From assembly GCF_002289565.1 (NCBI RefSeq), contig NZ_NTFY01000075.1, positions 1-64,000 on the forward strand: 64,000 bases of DNA, read 5' to 3'. Numbering within the stretch: the stretch's first letter is position 1; the number at the start of each line of letters is the position of its first letter. Below the pieces are notes generated by a model. That model was not told the origin of the DNA and ran no database searches. It saw only the letters and a list, made by a program, of their open reading frames with translations. Made by a program: the position numbers and the translations under genes. This stretch comes from Rhodopirellula sp. SM50. Its GTDB lineage: Bacteria; Planctomycetota; Planctomycetia; Pirellulales; Pirellulaceae. Positions 60,601-64,000 of the stretch are shown here, piece after piece.

Positions 60601-63481
60601 CGCTGAAGGGACAGCTGCCGACCGTGACGGTGAAGCTTTCCGTGTCCGACATCATGGGCACGCCGTCGTCGGTTGCGATCACCGTAATCGGGAACGTTCC
60701 ATCGCTATCGGATTGCGCTGGCGTCCACGTGAATTGGCCGGTCGAACTATTGATCATTGCCCCCGCCGGCGCTCCAGCGTCCAACGAATAGGTGATGTTG
60801 TTGGCGGGTTGATCTGGGTCAACCGCTGACGCAGTGAACGAAACCGTTTCGCCGAATTCGATGCTCGCGTTTGCGATGGGATCCAACACCGGCGGTTTGT
60901 TCACCTCTCTCGCCGAGAGCATGATGATTTCTTGGTCACTGAGTTCGGGATTACCGTTGTCGGTGACAATGACCGTGACCATGTAGTTCATTGGCGCCTC
61001 GGTCTCCGTCGGCGTCCAGTTGAAGACTCCGCTGGTCGGATCGATGGATGCGCCGACGGGAGCCCCTGTGATGCTGAATCGCAGATCGTTGACTGGCGTA
61101 TCCGGGTCGGTTGCGCTGGCGGTGAATGTCAACGCGCTGCCCTCGTCGACACTTTTGTCGCCGATCGGATTCAACACCGGAGACTGGTTCTCTTCGCCGA
61201 CGACGATGTCGAACGTGACGTCGTCGCTCAGTGTGGGTGTGCCATCGTCGGTTACCGTCACCGTCACGGAATACGTCCCGGGGCCATCGGCCTCCGTCGG
61301 CGTCCAGGAGAACACTCCAGATTCGGAATCAACTTGGGCGCCCGCCGGCCCATCAGTGAGGGCAAAAACCAGTTGATTGGCGGGATCGTCGTCGTCGGAT
61401 GCGCCGATCGTCAGCGACAATAAATCTTCCTCAGTGACGTTCTGCTCCAGCACCTGGGCGATCACTGGGGCCTGATTCACTTCGGCGACGGTGACAGTGA
61501 AGGATTTTGAGTCCGTTGCTCCATCCAAGTCTTCCACGGCGACAACGAAACTGAAGGATCCGGGGCCCTGTTGTTCAGTCGGAGTCCATGTGAGTCTGCC
61601 TGCCGAGGAGTCGAGGCCGGCATTGGCGGGGCCTGACTGCAGCGAATAGATGAGCTGATCATTTGGCAAATCGACATCGCTGGCAGCCAGGTCGATTGTC
61701 AGCATTGCCAATTCGCTGACCTGTGCATCGGCCACTTCGTTGAGCGTGGGCGCCGAGTTAACGACCGATACGGTGAACGACCTCATGGCGGTTCGGCTCG
61801 GGACGCCGTTGTCTTCCACCACGACAGTAACGTTGTGATTCTGTCGGCTGTCGGTGGCGCCGGGCGTCCAGGTGAATTCGCCCGTCTGTGCATCGATCGA
61901 TGCACCCGCTGGTGCGCCCGCCGCCAATCGAAAGGTAAGTGAATTGGCAGGAAGGTCGGGGTCCGTCGCCGAGGCTGTGAACTGAACCGTTTCACCCACA
62001 CGCACCGAAACATCGTCGATCGATCCAAGTATCGGCGACAAGTTTTCCTCTGTGACCACCACAGTGAAAGATTGCTCGTCGAACAAGTCACTGTCGGAAA
62101 CCCGTACCGTAAAGACATGATCGCCCGGACCATCCGCTTCGGTTGGCGTCCAACGGAATGCGCCCGTGACCGGATCCACGGACGCCTCCGCCGGACCAGC
62201 GACGACGGAGTACGACAGTGTGTTGGCGGGGACGTCCAAGTCCGTCGCGGCTAGTGCAATGGCAAGCTCCGATAGTTCAACGATCTGCAGATTGATGATC
62301 GGCGAAAGCGTCGGTCGCTGATTGACTTCGGCGACTGAAACGTCGAACGATTCGACATCGAAGTTTTGGTCGTTGTCGGTGACCCGTATCGTGACCGAAT
62401 ACGTCCCAGGGCCAGCCGATTCACTGGGCGTCCACATGATCTGCCCAGAGCTTGGATCAATCACCAGGCCAACAGGGCCGGAGTCGATCGAGTACGTGAG
62501 AGAGTCGTTTGGTAAATCTGAATCGGAGGCGACGACTGAATACTGAAACAGTACGTTTTCGTCCGTATGTTGATCTACGATGGACTCGAGGACGGGCGAT
62601 CCGCCTGTCGAGTAGGGATCACCAAAGTCGACATCGATCAACACGTCGTCAAAACCGCGATTGCCAACGGACGGTCCGAGAAAACTGCCGGCGAACATCT
62701 CCCAGCCGACTTGAAGGGACTGATCGACGTCCGAGGCATTGGCATCTGATGCGTCTAATGCATTTGTCTTCAAACTAAGATGGTTCTCCGGATGTCCGTT
62801 GTCGTCGGTGGGTTGCAGCACGTACAAACCGACGTAGCTTCCGGCGGGAAGCGTCCGCATCCACTCGGTGGGACCGCTACCGAACTTTGAATAGACGACT
62901 TGCCGATGTGAGGATTGAAACACCGCATCGGGATAGTCGGGATGGCTCGGTACCATGCCGTTGACGTCGCCCGCATCCGAGTCGGCAACGAAGTAACCCA
63001 GCTCGTTGAATTGTTCCCCAATGAATTCAAATCGAGTCGTGATGTCGACCCGTTGGCCATCGCTCCCGGGAAGCTCCGCAAGCATCATGCTGGTGAACCC
63101 CGCGGGCGCGATGTCACCCTCACCTTCGGCCGACGAGTAGTCGTAGACCGGACCGTCACCGGATCGTGCAAGCCCATTGATAATGTTCAACGCGTCGATT
63201 GGCGAAATCGTCCCGTCGCCGGAGGTGTCGTAGAACGAGGCGAGGCGATTGCTTCGCGCGCCCAGCGCGATCGGGTCATCACGTCGTGCCAACTCATTGA
63301 TCACGCGCAGTGCATCACTTGGTGTCGCCTGCCCGTCATTGTTGACATCAAGCGGCCGGGACGGGTTTTGCCAGTCGGATGCAAGCAGCAGCCGCTGCTC
63401 CAATTGTTCCATCCGGTGTTGGCGAATCTTTCGGCGTTGGTTTCGGGCGCGACTGGACGTCTTCGTCTTGAAGCGGGGCAT
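48692..63481 (-). CDS. Giant surface protein: LEPR, dockerin, cadherin/Ig-like, FG-GAP and RHS/YD repeats
   Basis: 4929 residues. The N-terminus carries E-Q-L-E-Q-R-L-L-L-A (about 25-34), the LEPR-XLL-type motif. A dockerin type I-like pair of calcium loops follows (about 42-110: D-V-N-N-D-G-Q and D-T-S-G-D-G-T). Putative He_PIG/cadherin-like Ig repeats occur at about 290-960 and 2640-3400. A thrombospondin-C-like domain is at about 1680-1880, CARDB-like domains near 1965-2085 and 2530-2640, and an FG-GAP/VCBS propeller at about 2095-2510. An RHS/YD-repeat barrel runs from about 3715 to 4735, ending with the RHS core (about 4640-4790, P-K-S-G-R-F-M-Q-R-D-R). The last 139 residues are a unique tip. 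It is probably exported and surface-bound; adhesion or contact function is inference. Confidence 0.9.
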   Translation of the reverse strand: MPRFKTKTSSRARNQRRKIRQHRMEQLEQRLLLASDWQNPSRPLDVNNDGQATPSDALRVINELARRDDPIALGARSNRLASFYDTSGDGTISPIDALNIINGLARSGDGPVYDYSSAEGEGDIAPAGFTSMMLAELPGSDGQRVDITTRFEFIGEQFNELGYFVADSDAGDVNGMVPSHPDYPDAVFQSSHRQVVYSKFGSGPTEWMRTLPAGSYVGLYVLQPTDDNGHPENHLSLKTNALDASDANASDVDQSLQVGWEMFAGSFLGPSVGNRGFDDVLIDVDFGDPYSTGGSPVLESIVDQHTDENVLFQYSVVASDSDLPNDSLTYSIDSGPVGLVIDPSSGQIMWTPSESAGPGTYSVTIRVTDNDQNFDVESFDVSVAEVNQRPTLSPIINLQIVELSELAIALAATDLDVPANTLSYSVVAGPAEASVDPVTGAFRWTPTEADGPGDHVFTVRVSDSDLFDEQSFTVVVTEENLSPILGSIDDVSVRVGETVQFTASATDPDLPANSLTFRLAAGAPAGASIDAQTGEFTWTPGATDSRQNHNVTVVVEDNGVPSRTAMRSFTVSVVNSAPTLNEVADAQVSELAMLTIDLAASDVDLPNDQLIYSLQSGPANAGLDSSAGRLTWTPTEQQGPGSFSFVVAVEDLDGATDSKSFTVTVAEVNQAPVIAQVLEQNVTEEDLLSLTIGASDDDDPANQLVFALTDGPAGAQVDSESGVFSWTPTEADGPGTYSVTVTVTDDGTPTLSDDVTFDIVVGEENQSPVLNPIGDKSVDEGSALTFTASATDPDTPVNDLRFSITGAPVGASIDPTSGVFNWTPTETEAPMNYMVTVIVTDNGNPELSDQEIIMLSAREVNKPPVLDPIANASIEFGETVSFTASAVDPDQPANNITYSLDAGAPAGAMINSSTGQFTWTPAQSDSDGTFPITVIATDDGVPMMSDTESFTVTVGSCPFSDDLAGWTASESGGNETPGGVTDDGCAAVLTEGDSFLVTLETTFIVPDDATELSFTYSDLNFDTTDLDFINDAFEVALLDQDGNPLVDSYSDDHDAFFNLTENLPIATSRVVTVDDVTGSGNQVTVDLTGVLAGETATLVFRLANNDDDTTTEVTITDYYIPGFSIDSISTDGFVAASTPTASVASVSSQDSDLALMEAASMTSFDASPASTTVTSEPVVIESTFDDDLEGWEVGLAVDDLQQKPNGGVPGGYLRGTDGPRNSYVIAPEKFLGDLTSFNHGMVSFDHIAFTAIHPPEEVTGQGRVTFVGNGNTGSVYASVPSNLSELDTWTNRSLDLSAENWISENTGLPATESEFLAVLSDVTELRVTIDTDYDNVPAEIAGMDNFRIVAPTPQNGILISASAPESVLAGSQIVIDGTAEDALSDNAIVLVTINGTPVDVLDPAGRFFTSVELQPGVNKFEITAEDESGNTASTTVSTTGTQLQPGQIDFRQFADITGSFSGVYGRTSFNEDQHRLLVDLATRNDGIFESDVPLLVGVQNVSDSSVRVVDADGQLPDGTPYFDFSTQVADGTLSPGESTDSPTIAFSNPQRNQFDYELVFLGKLNQAPEITTVPKIDAPFDRQYTYDVDAIDRDGDSLTYSLEIKPDAMVGPDADGVITWSPTAEDVGLHDVSVLVTDGRGGSAVQRFTIQVNEAPPNRPPVFTSYPVTGTSVAEDLQNSQNQFVLNSQTTTVVRFPRGTQGAPNWTFTSDGLEARQNLNAEPSALLLNDTIFANQKVSGSIKVQQDSDNDFIGFVFGYQDLNHFYLFSWKQSTQTDFGDRGMTVKVIESDGPFDYAGLTRTGSFDGITELYRNNIGWADKTGYEFELDFQDGFFTITVMDGPTLLDSFTIADDTYTSGQFGFYNYSQANVRYRGYTAESLATPTYDYGSTAFDADGDELSFRLISNPDGMVVNPKTGQLLWAPTAEQVGNHDVSLEVSDGNGGIAIQDFVVCVHDPNANDSVVETYDLAVRDIDTSGLSYDGQLLTVSGTISATVVNRGADDIFQPYEVTFFEDTDGNEAFSPDADTILGTEWVTEPIAGNSTRIITSELSGEVLFSENVVWAFIDSGDVVTEIDELNNLARKECEFIPEVGLFDPAWEWDWTSTSVEPNSRNVMMTPAVMDLTGDGIAEIIFGTSTVTNGTSVPTGVLRAISGDGGAELFTVTDSAHRIDASVSVAVGDIDGDGLPEILAGAESRTAVIAFEHDGTFKWRSPTIQSFSYGSIALADLDADGSPEIVVGRQVLNSDGTIRWTGEGSRGSAHVANIDASGLPEVVSGSAVYDWEGNLLWEAAGPTGFNAIGDFDDDPFAEIVLVSRKTASSTYDGKVRLFEHDGTLIWESEIPGRGKGGPPTVADFDGDGLPEIGVAGATRYTVFDTDGSQLWSKTIQDTSSNTTGSSVFDFDGDGSAEVVYSDETKLHVFAGADGARLWSTSLSSCTWTEYPVIADVDSDGNAEIVAVANNNCNKGPQRGIYVYGSASDSWVGTREIWNQHGYHVTNINDDGTIPVVEENSWQLNNSYRQNEFLGETSARVAPDLTASYVRFQEDSENLRVTARVGNGGAQFAQSGLPISLYDGDPQAGGTSLSTVFTDGDLQPADFVDVEFIVPSSSLNDLWISVDDDGTGKGIISECSETNNFYHPGLDLSGANEAPIFESSPVVSAAEGQLYSYAPVATDPNGDSLTFDLRVSPEAMTVEQDTGKLTWTPNAADSGRHSVQLVVSDSAGGRTAQLFFIDVAERINQRPSLSDLPPTTTIAGEVYDYAVVGTDPENDLLTYELLQSPDRMRIGADSGRITWIPQHSDVGAHQVLVQVTDQAGATDSLAFELVVAAANNPPLIVSSPVASATVGQTWQYRLRAQDADGDMIGFRLDDAPIDMSIESTELRNSLGVLVETYSTVNWTVPESAFGTDPSVTIVAEDGRGSESHQTFTLDILGASATNTAPQIHSTPRPTAITGREWTYLVDATDANGDALSYSLLQSPAGMNVDSTGLLTWDSPVSTPGSVPVEVLVDDGRGGQTTQAFDLVIVSVQQNSIPAITSVPPTQSVVNQLYAYDPIATDPDGDELIWSLTVAPRGMSIDAMSGSIRWIPDDQQLGTHIVAVTSTDPFLGEFTQRYEIHVGCNNLTPTIVSVPPTLAVTDRTYLYAVRANDLENDPLSWSLASAPDGMSIDPESGVIRWAPTIQQVDSHDIVVAVGDGINTSTQSYTVVVNDADDPTAGGVNRAPVITSSPRFNAEADAVYQYAVTAIDPDGDTMTYSLSGTVPDGMDVDANGLITWTPSAGDAGDHPVIVAVTDEFGATSTQGFSISVTVNRPPEITSNPVETATRGATYRYTVRATDLDGDPLTYAVVDGPEGMTIDQFGRILWQTSVNDVEPQAVSVSVSDDRGQSATQQWDIVVGADVQPPSVGMDVYVGTTSFIGDGQIDVGSTYRVVVSATDNVGVANVTLFVDDQAVAIDGRGSVTLSADQLGTISLRAVATDVNGLLGTSESTITVIDPAVANQPDPNNPTLPPNPGPVSGDRNGPLVGISSPDAGESVTNQVSIIGTVDDAENNLWYYRVMYSRTDRVSLTNIDLKDPDWVVIAQSTEEVIDGELAVFDTAGLANDAYTIALVGFDFNGRGFLDATMVNVEGNVLVGNFQLSLTDLSIPLAGIPIQVTRSYDTLNAPDESDFGYGWQLGTQDPRIFEVAAIAAGGALNGGDGKLIPDRSKVYLTNPDGQRVGFTYREELKTVSVFGAIYRPYFEPDPGVYDTLTIDETKVGRGGLVGALAAGINPSKYTLTTKDGLKYRYDQVEGLQTITDLNGNVVTFSEDGIQHSNGQSIDFIRDHRDRITQVIDPAGNSIDYTYDLAGDLVTATNQIGLETHYTYREDPKHFLDEAYDSLGKRVLKAVYEQNPETRQYDFKGVIDAAGIRVDQRDFDTATNTGIVRDGNGNATTIIYDDRGNVLTEIDPLGNVTVREYNDPRNPDAETRIIDRRGFITEQEFDSRGNLLKIIERGSDGEPIEPPNVTEFTYDSRSRVTSITNALGAVTELEYDRKGNLIQITNALGDSSSFTYDSQGRRRTATDFNGNTTTFDYIDACPCGSPSKATYADGTYQTYAYNQFGQVTRESTFEADGTMVEIRETDYDDVGRVTEERSGIAGDPDHPQTIVRNVYDGHLLDWEIIVNPASPNETPATPVDERLSRITEYEYDENDRLVRQIDALGGVVEFRYDAAGNRTLLQDPVGNITTWVYDELNRVAEERDPFYNENLTIDQAVALLDTPSGADLSVDQGADHVRAFAYDAEGNQIEMIDRNGRRREFEYDDSGRLLTETWFSADTNESVETIQFSYDAVGNMLTASNANSRYRHTYDELNRLTSVDNNPLGDRDVPRVILTYGYDAQGNTILTQDDSGVTYDSEYDARNRLTVRKWYDADVPTGEDPDVDDTRVDFFYNAAGREAEMRRYNGLDTSSLVGRTERTFDAIGQSDSLTHVNALDELIAGYDYDYDFSGLLIHETRTHQDTQYAQTVDYTYDLSGQLTDAIFSGQDNEHFTYDANGNRKRSQLGSEVKTYVTGSANQIESDGEYWYEYDGEGNQVKRSKIDYTHVQQFTYDHRNQLVLVREWRSNQEDPGSTFQVPPDKTLEYSIDSLGRRIESKEIELGSIEVSYRHYNRSDVWSDEAAPTHTKSRYLLSSGSDRIVSVVTLGIPRWYLADRTNTVRQKVDKDHASLYQLHYSSYGIPKKENDSGELESTHLFQGRDASSTTELYDFRSRAYDPKSGRFMQRDRIGFLGQDVNLYRSFANSPVNFSDPTGTSIASFAIEVGKISGALAVGGVLGFGISYELYDEVHSRIQAEAHQAARVHGLSCRQEDMLRHFVAGYSAGWAGGPVLGFGYLNSIWLELNPADVNNTWTGFYFGVTATAFQPVEDGLRVLRFLDPTDANPSSQDGYDGYWHC

Positions 63482-64000
63482 TTACTCTGGCCGTAGCATG
63501 GGGAGATGTTCCTGAGCTGATATTCTGATTGCCTCCCCCCTCCGGTGCTACACACGAGCGTCACTTTCTTCCTAATCGCGACATTTCAACTCACCGACTA
63601 TTTGGCGAAGTGTATTCGTTTGCGCCGCACCATTGCGATTGCAAGCGCGATCTCGACGCCCGCGACCAATCCCTGGCGTGCCACGTCACACAAGATCGAT
63701 CATGTACCCGGCGTATCTCGGAACGAAACCAGCTTCGGTAATTCGCAAAATGATGGCAGGACGGCGATTCGAGGTTGTGGATCCGGTGATTGAGCTGAGC
63801 AGTTTGCCCGACACGCTGAAATGGTTATCGAACCTGTTCTGGTGAGGTCCGCGAACATGCATTTGGATGATTCACAGAGTCCATACGATGGGCGACGACC
63901 GGTAGAGTAATCGCGTGACAGCGATCACCGTGGGTTCGTGTCGGGGGCAGTCTCGCACGGTGGGCACGCCCACACATTCGCGACGAGACGTTCGCCAGCC
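63482..64000. other. Region upstream of the giant gene
   Basis: No intact gene is supported. The promoter of the giant protein should lie here, but I cannot name it. The only coding-looking piece is the fragment at 63702-63845. Confidence 0.5.
63702..63845 (+). pseudogene. Possible C-terminal gene fragment
   Basis: A 47-codon frame ends at TGA 63843-63845. It reads as a plausible protein end (V-V-D-P-V-I-E-L-S-S-L-P-D-T-L-K-W-L-S-N-L-F-W shortened here to its start and end: V-V-D-P...N-L-F-W). The frame upstream is arginine-rich, so the rest may be lost. The family is not recognised. Confidence 0.2.

Overview
The window reads as chromosomal DNA of a planctomycete, most likely a Rhodopirellula-like member of the Pirellulaceae. 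This rests on several traits together: ECF sigma factors beside very large Ser/Thr kinases with WD40 or TPR tails, extracellular proteins with an N-terminal LEPR-XLL-type motif and a dockerin module, a MoxR/DUF58/BatA-type operon, and many short palindromes preceded by GTAG. The species assignment is inference. No rRNA, plasmid or CRISPR locus was seen, and one tRNA gene was found.

Layout. 1-9.3 kb holds unrelated housekeeping or small genes: an adenylate kinase, a two-lobed alpha/beta hydrolase, a secreted protein diverging from a lone LolD-type ATPase, a SNF2 helicase translationally coupled to an unknown protein, and a small helical protein. The gaps between them hold palindromes and tandem repeats. 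9.4-11.5 kb is a tRNA-Pro(UGG) gene followed by a decayed tyrosine-integrase relic, a cupin gene and an unknown secreted protein, which suggests an old integration site.

11.8-28.2 kb is one long plus-strand gene cluster: MoxR ATPase, DUF58, BatA-like VWA protein, a second VWA-like membrane protein, a DUF4175-like coiled-coil membrane protein, a DUF4159 protein, a lipoprotein fusing a 5'-nucleotidase-like fold to a four-haem cytochrome c, a thioredoxin/HEAT-repeat protein and a SIMPL-domain protein. Several genes overlap by 4 bases or are separated by 3 bases, so they are probably cotranscribed. The likely theme is a MoxR-chaperoned envelope complex with a redox branch.

28.8-44.4 kb contains a small LEPR-type secreted repeat protein and then two divergent three-gene signalling modules. 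Each has an ECF sigma factor, a membrane Ser/Thr kinase with repeat domains, and a secreted protein with HAF-like repeats. One module runs on the minus strand (38.4 to 29.8 kb) and the other on the plus strand (39.0 to 44.4 kb). A diverged 215-base repeat lies between the sigma genes and again after the second kinase.

44.8-63.5 kb holds a putative outer-membrane beta-barrel protein, a RAYT-type (REP-associated tyrosine) transposase flanked by copies of one palindrome family, and a giant 4929-residue surface protein. The giant protein has dockerin, cadherin/Ig-like, thrombospondin-C-like and FG-GAP regions and a C-terminal RHS/YD barrel ending in a short unrecognised tip.

The most interesting non-coding signal is the set of GTAG-headed palindromes. 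At least four stem families occur, several as inverted pairs, two supply the stop codon of a protein gene, and a RAYT gene lies in the same window.
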